This document shows, piece after piece, positions 25,770 through 34,965 of a DNA stretch of 64,000 nt. A program made the position numbers and the translations under genes. The stretch's first letter is position 1. Each line of letters starts with the position of its first letter. The notes below the pieces were generated by a model. That model was not told the origin of the DNA and ran no database searches. It was given only the letters and a program-made list of their open reading frames with translations. The stretch comes from Prevotella sp. (lineage in GTDB: Bacteria > Bacteroidota > Bacteroidia > Bacteroidales > Bacteroidaceae), in assembly GCA_017442825.1 (NCBI GenBank), contig JAFRYZ010000041.1, forward strand, positions 1-64,000. Reading direction: 5' to 3'.

Positions 25770-28700
25770 ATGAATTTCAATAAATTCTTGAAATCACTCT
25801 TCGGCGACAAATCGACAAGAGACATGAAACTGATTCAGCCGTTCGTGGAGAAAGTGAAGGCGGCATACCCCGAAATTGAGGCTTTGGACAATGATGCGCT
25901 GCGTGCCAAAACCAAGGAAATACAACATTTTGTGCAAGAAGCGGCTCGACAGGAGAAGGAGGAGATAGCCAAGCTCAAGGCTTCTATCGAGGAAACGCCC
26001 ATCGATGAGCGTGAACCGATATTCAACCATATCGACAAACTGGAGAAAGAAGCGCTCGACAAATACGAGGAAGCCTTGAACGAGGTGATGCCTGTAGCTT
26101 TCAGCATCGTCAAGGAAACAGCCCGACGCTTTGCCGAAAACGAGGAAACCATCGTTACCGCCACCGATTTCGACCGCGAACTGGCTGGCGACCCGAAGAA
26201 AGACTTCATCAGCATCGACGGCGACAAAGCCATCTATCACAACCATTGGACTGCCGGAGGCAACGACCTGAAGTGGGAAATGATTCACTACGATGTGCAG
26301 CTCTTTGGTGGTACGGTGCTCCATCAGGGTAAAATCGCCGAAATGGCAACGGGTGAAGGTAAGACGCTCGTCGCTACCCTGCCCGTCTTCCTCAATGCGC
26401 TCACCGGCAACGGTGTTCACGTAGTCACCGTCAACGACTATCTTGCCAAGCGTGACTCCGAGTGGATGGGACCGCTCTATATGTTCCACGGACTCAGCGT
26501 TGACTGTATCGACAAGCACCAACCCAACTCCGATGCCCGTCGCAAGGCTTATCTGGCAGACATCACCTTTGGTACGAACAACGAATTTGGTTTCGACTAT
26601 CTGCGTGACAATATGGCCATCTCGCCTGCCGACCTCGTACAGCGTCAGCACAACTATGCCATCGTCGACGAGGTGGACTCCGTGTTAATCGACGACGCCC
26701 GTACTCCGCTCATCATCTCTGGTCCTATCCCCAAGGGCGACGACCAGATGTTCGAGGAATACCAGCCGTTGGTAGAACGCCTCGTGGGTGTTCAGCGCCA
26801 GTTGGCAACCAAGTATCTTGCCGATGCCAAGCAGATGATTACGCAGGCTCAGGAGAAACAAGACAAGCAGATGGAGGAAGAGGGCTTCCTGGCACTCTAT
26901 CGTTCCTACAAATGTCTGCCGAAAAACAAGCCGCTCATCAAGTACCTCTCTGAGGAAGGCATCAAGGCGGGCATGCTGAAGACCGAGGAATACTACATGG
27001 CAAACAACAACCGCGAGATGCCGAAGGCTGTAGAGCCGCTGTATTTCGTGGTGGATGAGAAGCTGAACTCGTGCGACCTTACCGACAAGGGTACGGCTTG
27101 GCTCGCCAAGCAGGTGAACGACGACCAGCTGTTCGTCTTGCCCGACATCACCAGCCAACTCTCGGCACTCGAAGCCGACACTTCGCTGAGCGACGAGGAA
27201 CGCCTCAACAAGAAAGACGAACTGATGAGCCACTATGGCATCCAGAGCGAACGTGTACATACCCTCCAGCAGTTGCTCAAGGCATACTGCATGTTCAACA
27301 AAGACGACGAGTATGTTGTCATCGACGGACAAGTGAAGATTGTCGATGAACAGACTGGTCGTATCATGGAAGGACGCCGCTGGTCCGACGGACTCCATCA
27401 GGCTGTGGAAGCCAAAGAGCACGTGAAGGTCGAGGCTGCTACGCAGACCTATGCCACCATCACCCTGCAGAACTACTTCCGCATGTACCACAAACTGGCT
27501 GGTATGACGGGTACCGCTTCTACTGAGGCTGGTGAGTTCTGGGACATCTACAAACTCGACGTGGTAGAGATTCCGACCAACAAGCCCGTTATCCGTAACG
27601 ATATGGACGACCGCGTCTATAAGACTGCCCGCGAGAAGTATCGTGCCGTCATCGAAGAAATCGAAGAGATGCGCAACAGCGGACGTCCGTGTCTGGTGGG
27701 TACCACTTCCGTCGAGATTTCCGAAATGCTCTCGAAGATGTTGTCCATGCGCAAGATTCCGCACAATGTGCTGAATGCCAAGCTCCACCAGAAGGAGGCC
27801 GACATCGTGGCAGAGGCTGGACGCAGCACCGACGGACTGGGTGCCGTCACCATTGCCACCAATATGGCAGGTCGTGGTACCGACATCAAGCTCACCGACG
27901 AGGTGAAGGCTGCCGGCGGTCTTGCCATCATCGGCACCGAACGCCATGAGAGCCGTCGTGTCGACCGCCAGCTGCGTGGTCGTGCCGGCCGTCAGGGCGA
28001 CCCGGGTTCGTCTGTCTTCTATGTATCGTTGGAAGACAAGCTGATGCGTCTGTTCGCTTCCGAGCGTATCGCCAGCGTCATGGACCGTCTCGGCTTCAAG
28101 GAGGGCGAACGCATCGAAAGTCCGATGATTTCCAAGAGCATCGAACGTGCCCAGAAGAAGGTCGAGGAGAACAACTTCGGCATCCGTAAGCGTCTGCTTG
28201 AATACGACGACGTGATGAACAAGCAGCGTACCGTTATCTACGAGAAGCGCCGCCACGCCCTGATGGGTGAACGCATCGGAATGGATATCGCCAACACCAT
28301 CTGGGACCGCATCGTCTATATCATCAACAACAACGACTACGAAGGCTGCAAGGAAGACTTCCTGAAGGTCATGGCTATGGAATGTCCGTTCACTGAGCAG
28401 GAATTCATCGGCAACAAGCGCGAAGAACTCTGCGAGCGCTCGTTCCAGCTGGCTATGGAGAGCTTCAAGCGCAAGACAGACAAGATTCAGGAGGTGGCTT
28501 GGCCCATCATCAAACAGGTGTACGAGAACCAAGGTGCCATGTACGAACGCATCGTCGTTCCTGTCACCGACGGCAAGCGCATCTATAACATCCCCTGCGA
28601 CCTGAAGGAAGCCTACGACTCCGAAGCGAAGTCTGTCGTCAAGCAGTTCGAGAAGGTCATCCTCCTCCACCTCATCGACGACAACTGGAAGGAGAACCTG

Positions 28701-29102
28701 CGCCAGCTCGACGAACTGCGCCACAGCGTGCAGAACGCCAGCTACGAGCAGAAAGACCCGTTGCTCATCTTCAAACTGGAGAGTGTGAAACTCTGGGACA
28801 ACATGATCAACGAGATGAACAACCGCACCACGAGCATCCTCATGCGCGGACAGATTCCAGAGATGCAGGAAGACAGCGTACAGGAGGCTGCACCAGAGCA
28901 ACGCTCACAACGCTACAACGAACAGAAGGACGACCTCACCGACCCGGGACAGAAGGCTGCAGCCAGTCAGGACACGCGCGAGACGGCTCAACAAGTCAAT
29001 CGCACACCTATTGTCAAGGACAAGATGCCGCGCCCCAACGACCCGTGTCCCTGTGGAAGCGGTAAGAAGTTCAAGCATTGTCACGGCAAAAACCTCAGAT
29101 AA
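25770..29102 (+). CDS. secA: Preprotein translocase ATPase SecA
   Basis: 1110 aa, the long SecA of Bacteroidota. It drives secretory preproteins through SecYEG. Walker A is ATGEGKT (residues 193-199), about 90 residues later than in E. coli because of an expanded, charged N-terminal region (about 55-105). [19 protein letters not shown] (motif II), the helicase C-terminal [10 protein letters not shown] and the C-terminal zinc SEC-C motif ([14 protein letters not shown]) are intact. The stop overlaps the ATG of the next gene by one base. Confidence 0.98.
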   Translation: MNFNKFLKSLFGDKSTRDMKLIQPFVEKVKAAYPEIEALDNDALRAKTKEIQHFVQEAARQEKEEIAKLKASIEETPIDEREPIFNHIDKLEKEALDKYEEALNEVMPVAFSIVKETARRFAENEETIVTATDFDRELAGDPKKDFISIDGDKAIYHNHWTAGGNDLKWEMIHYDVQLFGGTVLHQGKIAEMATGEGKTLVATLPVFLNALTGNGVHVVTVNDYLAKRDSEWMGPLYMFHGLSVDCIDKHQPNSDARRKAYLADITFGTNNEFGFDYLRDNMAISPADLVQRQHNYAIVDEVDSVLIDDARTPLIISGPIPKGDDQMFEEYQPLVERLVGVQRQLATKYLADAKQMITQAQEKQDKQMEEEGFLALYRSYKCLPKNKPLIKYLSEEGIKAGMLKTEEYYMANNNREMPKAVEPLYFVVDEKLNSCDLTDKGTAWLAKQVNDDQLFVLPDITSQLSALEADTSLSDEERLNKKDELMSHYGIQSERVHTLQQLLKAYCMFNKDDEYVVIDGQVKIVDEQTGRIMEGRRWSDGLHQAVEAKEHVKVEAATQTYATITLQNYFRMYHKLAGMTGTASTEAGEFWDIYKLDVVEIPTNKPVIRNDMDDRVYKTAREKYRAVIEEIEEMRNSGRPCLVGTTSVEISEMLSKMLSMRKIPHNVLNAKLHQKEADIVAEAGRSTDGLGAVTIATNMAGRGTDIKLTDEVKAAGGLAIIGTERHESRRVDRQLRGRAGRQGDPGSSVFYVSLEDKLMRLFASERIASVMDRLGFKEGERIESPMISKSIERAQKKVEENNFGIRKRLLEYDDVMNKQRTVIYEKRRHALMGERIGMDIANTIWDRIVYIINNNDYEGCKEDFLKVMAMECPFTEQEFIGNKREELCERSFQLAMESFKRKTDKIQEVAWPIIKQVYENQGAMYERIVVPVTDGKRIYNIPCDLKEAYDSEAKSVVKQFEKVILLHLIDDNWKENLRQLDELRHSVQNASYEQKDPLLIFKLESVKLWDNMINEMNNRTTSILMRGQIPEMQEDSVQEAAPEQRSQRYNEQKDDLTDPGQKAAASQDTRETAQQVNRTPIVKDKMPRPNDPCPCGSGKKFKHCHGKNLR

Positions 29103-29821
29103 TGGAAATCAAGATTCAACACCTCATCAAGAAATTCGGGGATAAGACCGCTATCGACATCCCCGAATTTTCTATCCATTCCGGTGAAATCATGGGTCTT
29201 GTCGGCAACAACGGAGCTGGCAAGACTACCCTTTTCCGTCTGCTGCTCGACCTGCTGAAAGCCGACGAAGGCAACGTCACCTTCCAGCCCCGTCAACAGT
29301 CGGCAGTCATCAATCCTGCCGAGAGCGAAGAATGGAAACAGCTGACAGGTGCTTTCATCGACGACGGATTCCTCATCGACTTCCTGACACCTGAAGAATA
29401 TTTTGAGTTCATCGCCAAAGCCAACGGCATAGACAATGCCACGCTGGAAGAACGTTTGAAGACTTTCGCGCCACTCATGGCTAACGAGATTCTCGAACAA
29501 AAGAAATATATCCGAAACTTTTCGGCAGGCAACAAACAGAAGATTGGCATCATCAGCGCACTCATCAACCAACCTCAACTGCTGGTGCTCGACGAACCCT
29601 TCAACTTCCTCGACCCTACTTCGCAGAACGTGCTGAAGCACACCCTTGCCGACTATAACGCACAGACGGGTGCCACCATCCTCATCTCCAGTCACAACCT
29701 GCAATACACCATCGACATCAGCACGCGCATAGCCTTGCTCGAACAAGGTCACATCATCAAAGACCTGTCCAACCAACAAGGCAGCGCAGCCAAAGAACTG
29801 GAAAACTATTTCAACACATAA
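29102..29821 (+). CDS. ABC transporter ATP-binding protein
   Basis: 239 aa from the ATG at 29102, which shares one base with the secA stop (TAATG). An ATPase domain with Walker A GNNGAGKTT, signature FSAGNKQKIG, Walker B LLVLDEPFNFLDP and a switch His (ISSHNL) is complete. It resembles the ATPases of ABC-2 type exporters such as CcmA-like or NatA-like proteins. No permease gene lies next to it, so its membrane partner is not in this window. Translation is probably coupled to secA. Confidence 0.9.
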   Translation: MEIKIQHLIKKFGDKTAIDIPEFSIHSGEIMGLVGNNGAGKTTLFRLLLDLLKADEGNVTFQPRQQSAVINPAESEEWKQLTGAFIDDGFLIDFLTPEEYFEFIAKANGIDNATLEERLKTFAPLMANEILEQKKYIRNFSAGNKQKIGIISALINQPQLLVLDEPFNFLDPTSQNVLKHTLADYNAQTGATILISSHNLQYTIDISTRIALLEQGHIIKDLSNQQGSAAKELENYFNT

Positions 29822-29828
29822 AACCTTT

Positions 29829-30632
29829 TTATCTCCCGTTCATCCGTTCGTCGAAGCGTTCGTTCACCTTCACCATCCAGTCAGGCAGTTTCTTCATCGC
29901 CTGATAGACCAATGCGTCTGGCATCTTCTTGTAATAAGCGTATGCCATCGGACCCGCTATAGCCGCCAGCGTATCAGCATCACCACCCAGAGAGATGGCG
30001 AGTTTGATACAATCGACGTAATCTTCAGACTCCAAGAAACAGATGATGGCAGGACCAACAGAACCCGCACAGGTTGAATTGAAGGTATAGGCATCATGGA
30101 AATCAGCATACTTCTTATTCGACCAGTCCGGATAATACTTGTCGAGAATCTGCTCACGCACAAACTCCTTGTCCCTTCCATTCTTCAAATGCCAGATGGC
30201 AAGAGCCGTAGCCTCTGCCCCCTTGATGCCTTCCGGATGGTTATGCGTAGGCGCCGCCGTCTCGTAAGCCATCCGTTTACATTCCTCTTCCGTTTGCGCC
30301 AGCCATCCTGCTGAAGAGCAACGCATAGCAGAACCGTTGCCCAGACTGCGGTACGGCTGCGGATAATGGTCAGCCATCCACAACTTGAACCTGCCCCCGA
30401 ATCCAGCATGCCGATGTTCATTGGCACATTTCCACAGGTTCATGCTCATGTCTAAACCGTCAAGGAAAGCCTCAGCACACGCAAAAGTCAACACCGTGTC
30501 GTCCGTAAAACGAGCCCTGCTGCTGAACATTTTCACCTTGCCATAGTCTTTCACCCTATGCGTTCTTCCTTCGTATGCGCTACCGGCAATATCGCCGACA
30601 GCCTCACTCATCAAATAGTTCTTCATTTCCAT
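29829..30632 (-). CDS. ADP-ribosylglycohydrolase-family protein
   Basis: A 267-aa protein of the DraG/ARH fold, which removes ADP-ribose from proteins or nucleic acids, or hydrolyses related adducts, with two Mg2+ ions. The metal-binding motifs FTDDT (about 42-46) and GGDADTLAAIAGP (about 218-230) are both present, as is the N-terminal GDIAGSAYEG. It lies 3 bp after the macro-like/DUF1810 gene, so the two probably act on a common ADP-ribose-type substrate. That link is inferred. It converges on the ABC gene. Confidence 0.9.
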   Translation of the reverse strand: MEMKNYLMSEAVGDIAGSAYEGRTHRVKDYGKVKMFSSRARFTDDTVLTFACAEAFLDGLDMSMNLWKCANEHRHAGFGGRFKLWMADHYPQPYRSLGNGSAMRCSSAGWLAQTEEECKRMAYETAAPTHNHPEGIKGAEATALAIWHLKNGRDKEFVREQILDKYYPDWSNKKYADFHDAYTFNSTCAGSVGPAIICFLESEDYVDCIKLAISLGGDADTLAAIAGPMAYAYYKKMPDALVYQAMKKLPDWMVKVNERFDERMNGR

Positions 30633-30635
30633 AAC

Positions 30636-31880
30636 TCAAATCTCAGTTTCCCAGACTACAAATTCACGCGGCAGAGAAATCTTCTTCACTTCGCCACGCT
30701 CACCTGTGATGATGTAGTTTTTTGCAATCTCCTTATCCAGTTCTTTCATAAAGGCAGCACGAATGCGGGCACATTTCTCGTTGATAGAGTTCAGCAACGG
30801 ATTCGTCACATCCTCAATACTCTTTTTCGCGCGTTCCGTTAGTCCATGAGGCTTTATCTTCTCATAGATTTCCGCCAGTTCCTTTCTATACTCAGGAAGA
30901 CGTTTAAAGACTATCCCCTCAGGATGGTTCAGGAAGAGTAGATAGACAGCCTTGACAATCGGCTCCATGACGATCTCTCTTTGAAGGTCAGACAATATCA
31001 TCTTATAGTCTTTTGTAATCGTCAGTTGACTCACCCTGATAGCATTCTTTACCTTTACGTCACGACCAGTCAACCGTTTTAGAGTCTTTTCGCACCGCAA
31101 CCCATCATAATACTTGTGCAGCACACGATCGAAGATGTCGTTGGGCGAAACCAAATCAAACAAAGTCATGCACGACTTGACTTTCTTGACATCAGGATAT
31201 CCGAATATATCTTCAGCTCTTGGATTGTCGCTATCCAGGAGCGCTTGAGTGATTTCGCGCAACCTCTCACTCAACACAGGATGAGCCCAATAAGCCTGAG
31301 CCTCCTCCTTACAAGAAATACCGTAAAACTCAGAGTTACTACTATGCCCCAACCCTTTTATCTGTGGAAAGACATACCAAATCCAATGTCCACGCTTCTT
31401 TCCGTTCTCTATTTCGTGCAGCGCCATCTCGTAGGCAACCTGCTGAGCATCCACAAACCTATCTAAATCAAAAAACACACTTTCACCCTTCAAGGCATTT
31501 ACAAAAGTCCTTGGCAAACTCACATTCTTCAAATCCAAAGCCTCCTTAAAAAACTTCGCTATCTCATCATCCTTATACCCAGCAGTGCCGCAACCTATAC
31601 GAGTAACCAAGAAAAACAGCTTTTCATGCTCCTTCGCAAAAGCAATAAACCGCTCAACTGCCGCCTTCACCTCAATGTCATTACGAACACCATCACCATG
31701 ATCAGTAGGAATCGCATAACTCTGTCCTTGCAATCCCTCCGGCTGTCCCCAAACCGCCCCAAACTTCCTTGTGGCAAACTTTGCGGCACCACCCGCATGA
31801 TAGCCCAGAATATTACTGCCAAATACAAATATCTGGTCAGGCAAAAGACTGTCTATATAGTCCGGCGTATAACTATCCAT
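30636..31880 (-). CDS. Fusion: macro-like domain, DUF1810, and shared C-terminal module
   Basis: 414 aa from ATG 31880; a TTG six bases upstream is not needed. Residues ~10-130 form a macro-like domain of the phage-type family (QIFVFGSNILGYHAGGAAKF, SYAIPTDHGDG, FLVTRIGCGTAGYKDDEIA). Residues ~135-270 are DUF1810 (FVDAQQVAYEMALHEIENG, WIWYVFPQIKGLG, VKSCMTLFDLV). The last ~140 residues match the C-termini of the products of 34391-34936 and 48471-49637 (KAVYLLFLNHPEG, NSINEKCARIRAAF, GERGEVKKISLPRE). The ADP-ribosylglycohydrolase gene follows directly. A role in nucleotide or ADP-ribose turnover is inferred only. Confidence 0.8.
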   Translation of the reverse strand: MDSYTPDYIDSLLPDQIFVFGSNILGYHAGGAAKFATRKFGAVWGQPEGLQGQSYAIPTDHGDGVRNDIEVKAAVERFIAFAKEHEKLFFLVTRIGCGTAGYKDDEIAKFFKEALDLKNVSLPRTFVNALKGESVFFDLDRFVDAQQVAYEMALHEIENGKKRGHWIWYVFPQIKGLGHSSNSEFYGISCKEEAQAYWAHPVLSERLREITQALLDSDNPRAEDIFGYPDVKKVKSCMTLFDLVSPNDIFDRVLHKYYDGLRCEKTLKRLTGRDVKVKNAIRVSQLTITKDYKMILSDLQREIVMEPIVKAVYLLFLNHPEGIVFKRLPEYRKELAEIYEKIKPHGLTERAKKSIEDVTNPLLNSINEKCARIRAAFMKELDKEIAKNYIITGERGEVKKISLPREFVVWETEI

Positions 31881-31928
31881 TGTCAAACCTCCCCCATATT
31901 AAAAATCTCATCATCCTCCTTCTTCATG

Positions 31929-31936
31929 CAAAAGTA
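31929..31936 (-). promoter_or_regulatory. -7 box for the macro-like/DUF1810 operon
   Basis: Minus-strand TACTTTTG, about 49 bp before the ATG at 31880. It overlaps the space just before the end of the upstream membrane-protein gene. No clear copy of either island operator lies at the expected distance. Confidence 0.6.
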
Positions 31937-31942
31937 ACAGAG

Positions 31943-32647
31943 TTAGTCATCTTCTTTCGTCAGTATTTCCATCCAATTGTCAGGCACCTTTAACCCTTGG
32001 AAGTCAGCTAATTTCCATATATCATAAAGGAAAGCCAATGCAATTAGAACAACGCTCATATTAAGCCATAGATGATTTTGAGCATGATACGTAAGATAAG
32101 CCATTATACCTATCGAGACAAGAATCTCTATTCCCAGTTTCCTTATTCTACCTGTAAAGAGAAACAAAAAAGTTTTCACGAACATGAACACAGCGCCAAC
32201 TGCTACGGCAAAAAGAGCCGCTTTCAAGGCAATTCCTACGATATAAGCAACCCCGTCCAAAGAGGGCAATGAAATAGAACGTCCTGTAGTAGCAGAAAAA
32301 GCCAAAGCGTTGTCAGATGCTCCACACCATTGCCAGATAGACATGATGAGCAAAAAACCAAACACCAGAAAGAAAGTGTAAGATGCCACCTTTCTCGTCA
32401 ATTGGTCAATAAGACATATTTTATGTCGAGTAAAAAGATCAACAAGCCCTTCGAAGAAACAAACGACAGAAGCTATCGCAAACAGTTCAAGAATAGTCAT
32501 CCCAAAATGATCCAATCTCTCTGGCAACAACCAATGACCAAAGGAATTGGCAATACTGATCAGCAGCCATACCCCTGTGGCAAAAAACATCATTTTAAAC
32601 AATGTCGGATAGCGACATCTCAATTTATTTACCTCAACTCTTTCCAT
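31943..32647 (-). CDS. Polytopic membrane protein, unknown
   Basis: A 234-aa protein with about five hydrophobic segments and a basic N-terminus. I recognise no family. Its promoter region is the 63-bp block at 32663-32725 that is repeated base for base before the lipoprotein gene at 51526, so the two genes should respond to the same signal. Confidence 0.65.
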   Translation of the reverse strand: MERVEVNKLRCRYPTLFKMMFFATGVWLLISIANSFGHWLLPERLDHFGMTILELFAIASVVCFFEGLVDLFTRHKICLIDQLTRKVASYTFFLVFGFLLIMSIWQWCGASDNALAFSATTGRSISLPSLDGVAYIVGIALKAALFAVAVGAVFMFVKTFLFLFTGRIRKLGIEILVSIGIMAYLTYHAQNHLWLNMSVVLIALAFLYDIWKLADFQGLKVPDNWMEILTKEDD

Positions 32648-32666
32648 ATGTTTTTCCTTTTAGTTG

Positions 32667-32725
32667 CAAAATTAAACAATCCCTCCCAATTCTCCAAAAC
32701 AATATTTTCCACAAGGCTTGTGGAA
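32667..32725 (-). promoter_or_regulatory. Palindromic operator plus promoter (type 2)
   Basis: The palindrome TTCCACAAGGCTTGTGGAA (32707-32725) lies exactly 32 bp upstream of the minus-strand -7 box TAATTTTG (32667-32674). The same geometry recurs at 34324-34382, 47140-47198 and 51553-51611. The block is identical to 51549-51611. Confidence 0.8.
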
Positions 32726-32737
32726 ATATACCCTTTT

Positions 32738-33010
32738 CTAATAACGTCTTCTTGCATTTCCAACACCTCCAAATAAGCTCCCTAATACCGTCCAAATGCT
32801 AAAAATCCAATAACAGACATTATAACCAGTTGTGTATATTTCAGCTTTATATAAAGCATCTGTGAACCAACTTCTGACAAAATTAGCTACAAAAAACAGT
32901 CCATGCCATATACCAGAATACCATGTGTATTCTTTTCCAGGATCTATATCGCAAAGTAACTTGCCTAAAACGCAATAAACCCCAATCGTGATAAGAATTC
33001 TTGATATCAT
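32738..33010 (-). CDS. Small membrane protein, unknown
   Basis: 90 aa with two or three hydrophobic segments (ILITIGVYCVLG, IWHGLFFVANFV, VCYWIFSIWTVLGSLFGG). It follows the next upstream gene by 4 bp and is the last of a four-gene membrane-protein run that starts with the DUF805 gene. Not recognised. Confidence 0.6.
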   Translation of the reverse strand: MISRILITIGVYCVLGKLLCDIDPGKEYTWYSGIWHGLFFVANFVRSWFTDALYKAEIYTTGYNVCYWIFSIWTVLGSLFGGVGNARRRY

Positions 33011-33014
33011 TTTT

Positions 33015-33308
33015 TTATATTTTATTTTTCTTATGCATAAACAATAGTAAGATCAATAAAATAGCGACTGCAACATCTACAATATTCCATATTGTCCGTC
33101 CAAGTGCTACTTTAATAAGAGGTTGAAAAAGTAAAGCAAGTGATCCAAAAACCATCATTAGCACCGCCTTTTTCTCTTCATAATACTGATAGGCCATGAT
33201 GCCAAACACTACCATTGAAACAAAGCGCACCAACTGGTAATAGCCATAAGGCATTGGTGCAAGACAGAGCAGTAACAACACCGCCATGATCAAATATACA
33301 ATTCTCAT
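33015..33308 (-). CDS. Small membrane protein, unknown
   Basis: 97 aa, almost entirely hydrophobic, with three to four membrane segments and a short charged break (YYEEKKAVL). It lies 14 bp after the 146-aa gene and 4 bp before the 90-aa gene. Not recognised. Confidence 0.62.
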   Translation of the reverse strand: MRIVYLIMAVLLLLCLAPMPYGYYQLVRFVSMVVFGIMAYQYYEEKKAVLMMVFGSLALLFQPLIKVALGRTIWNIVDVAVAILLILLLFMHKKNKI

Positions 33309-33322
33309 ATTCGTATTCCTTA

Positions 33323-33763
33323 TTAATTATCTGGTCGCATACGCGGTCCTTCGGACTCGTATTCTTCAAGTTCCTCTTCCCAGTCCTCACCCATATTCTC
33401 TTCCATTTCAGTTTCATACTTCACCTTTGCACTATCCCAGTCATAGATAAGAAAAACAGTTGGGAAAGATAGCCAAACAGCTAGAATTACACCAAAATAC
33501 ATACATTCAGCGTCTTCCCAATCAAGGTGTTTCAACCGGCTGTATATCAATGATGAGATAACAAACAAGCACAATGGAATGGCAAAAAACAAAATAGACT
33601 TAAATGTACCTAAATGCCAAATCAAAGGACGCACATACAGATATGTTTCAACTCCAACAAAGCCGGAGATGACACACAACGCTGTTAACAACTTAGCTTT
33701 TTCGTGCCAGAGGCAATACCCTATAATGCCAGCCCAAATAATTGCATTAATCCAAAATCCCAT
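33323..33763 (-). CDS. Membrane protein with acidic tail, unknown
   Basis: 146 aa with four membrane segments and an acidic C-terminal tail (EMEENMGEDWEEELEEYESE) on the inner or outer face. It sits between the DUF805 gene and the two smaller membrane proteins. No family recognised. Confidence 0.62.
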   Translation of the reverse strand: MGFWINAIIWAGIIGYCLWHEKAKLLTALCVISGFVGVETYLYVRPLIWHLGTFKSILFFAIPLCLFVISSLIYSRLKHLDWEDAECMYFGVILAVWLSFPTVFLIYDWDSAKVKYETEMEENMGEDWEEELEEYESEGPRMRPDN

Positions 33764-33828
33764 AATTCTGTTTGTTAGACTTCAAAAAGAACATACCAAA
33801 ATAGTGAAGAAAAGAACTCTTTCATAGC

Positions 33829-34296
33829 TTAATTATTCACAAATGATTGTGATTGATAACTCTCTTTCGGGTTGGTTCCATATTCATTTACATTATCCTC
33901 ACCTTTTTCAAATAATAAAAAGAATGGATTAAAAATAGGAACAAGAACCCACCAGCCACTTTTCCCAATATCATGACATCGCTTAATCATTTGCAAATAC
34001 ATGCCGACAACGATAACCAAATAGGCGAGCATTAAGGACATTGTCATAGGCTGGGAAACAAAGCGTATTACTGTAATTACGAAAAAATAAAGTATAAAGT
34101 ATATTAAATACGAAATACCAAATTCTAGTCTTCGAATACGTCCTTTATAGGTAAAAACTCGTTTAAACATCCCATCAGAATTGTTGATGGGACCTTCATA
34201 GTCCTCACATACAGTATTGTCATATTTATTACCCATTCGTGACTGATTACTGCAGTTTAAATCATACTGACATGAATTACATTGTTCCCGTATCAT
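33829..34296 (-). CDS. DUF805 membrane protein with Cys-rich N-terminus
   Basis: 155 aa from ATG 34296. The ORF start at 34326 lies inside the -7 box and is rejected. The N-terminal ~40 residues hold four Cys (CNSCQYDLNC and CEDY), which could bind metal. A DUF805 membrane part follows (FTYKGRIRRLEFGISYLIYF, MIKRCHDIGKSGWWVLVPIFNPFFLLF). It leads the small membrane-protein run and is driven by a type 2 palindrome promoter. Confidence 0.78.
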   Translation of the reverse strand: MIREQCNSCQYDLNCSNQSRMGNKYDNTVCEDYEGPINNSDGMFKRVFTYKGRIRRLEFGISYLIYFILYFFVITVIRFVSQPMTMSLMLAYLVIVVGMYLQMIKRCHDIGKSGWWVLVPIFNPFFLLFEKGEDNVNEYGTNPKESYQSQSFVNN

Positions 34297-34323
34297 AATC
34301 TTCTTTTGTTTATTTAAGTGCAA

Positions 34324-34382
34324 CAAAAGTAATTAGAAGGAACATTATGAACAAATTATTTTTGTCCACAAGGCTTGTGGAA
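34324..34382 (-). promoter_or_regulatory. Palindromic operator plus promoter (type 2)
   Basis: A one-mismatch copy of TTCCACAAGGCTTGTGGAA (34364-34382) lies 32 bp upstream of the minus-strand -7 box TACTTTTG (34324-34331). Only the palindrome and its spacing match the other sites; the DNA between is unrelated, which points to selection on the operator. Confidence 0.78.
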
Positions 34383-34390
34383 ATAGAAAT

Positions 34391-34936
34391 TTATTCCCAA
34401 ACCACCAAGTCACGTGGCAAAGAAATCTTCTTCGCCTCGCCGCGTTTGCCTGAAATTGAATAAAAGCGAGCAATTGTCTCTGGCAAAATCTCGCAAAACA
34501 ATTTCCGTATTCGTGCACACTTCTCGTTAATTGAATTGTGAGTAGGAGTTGTGATGTCCGTTATACTTTGTTCTATACGTTTAGTTATTCCTGCTGGACG
34601 TAGAAGTAGATACAACCGCATCAACTCTTCCCGGTAGTCTGGTAAAGTCTTTAAAACGATACCCTCTGGGTGTGAGAGAAAAAGCAAGTAGATTGCTTTG
34701 ACAATAGGCTCCATTTTAACCTCAACAAGTTTTTCACCTTTCAGGAATACCGCATAATCCGCTGTTATTATCAGCTGAGGAAACAACTCCTCGTCATTCA
34801 TGACTGACATAATCTCAGCATTATCTACACCATACGCTTTGAGTTTCCGAACCTTCTCTTTCACTTCTTCTAAGAGAATGGAGCAATGAAAATACTTCAT
34901 CTCTTCTGTTATCAACTGCTTAATCGTGTTTTCCAT
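34391..34936 (-). CDS. Shared C-terminal-module protein, short form
   Basis: A 181-aa protein, most of which is the module found at the ends of the 30636 and 48471 genes: LIITADYAVFLKG, then MEPIVKAIYLLFLSHPEGI, NSINEKCARIRKLF, ISGKRGEAKKISLPRDLVVWE. The pattern (helices, a basic NEKCARIR helix, a short beta hairpin) resembles a winged-helix or nucleic-acid-binding unit, but this is impression only. It lies 29 bp after the helicase gene and ends that operon. Confidence 0.7.
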   Translation of the reverse strand: MENTIKQLITEEMKYFHCSILLEEVKEKVRKLKAYGVDNAEIMSVMNDEELFPQLIITADYAVFLKGEKLVEVKMEPIVKAIYLLFLSHPEGIVLKTLPDYREELMRLYLLLRPAGITKRIEQSITDITTPTHNSINEKCARIRKLFCEILPETIARFYSISGKRGEAKKISLPRDLVVWE

Positions 34937-34965
34937 AGTGTCTGAGCTAAATGATTCACTTTTTG

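Noticed and set aside
26685-28901. A 738-codon open frame antisense to secA
   Set aside because: It is a shadow of a highly biased gene; the protein has no recognisable domain and secA is certain.
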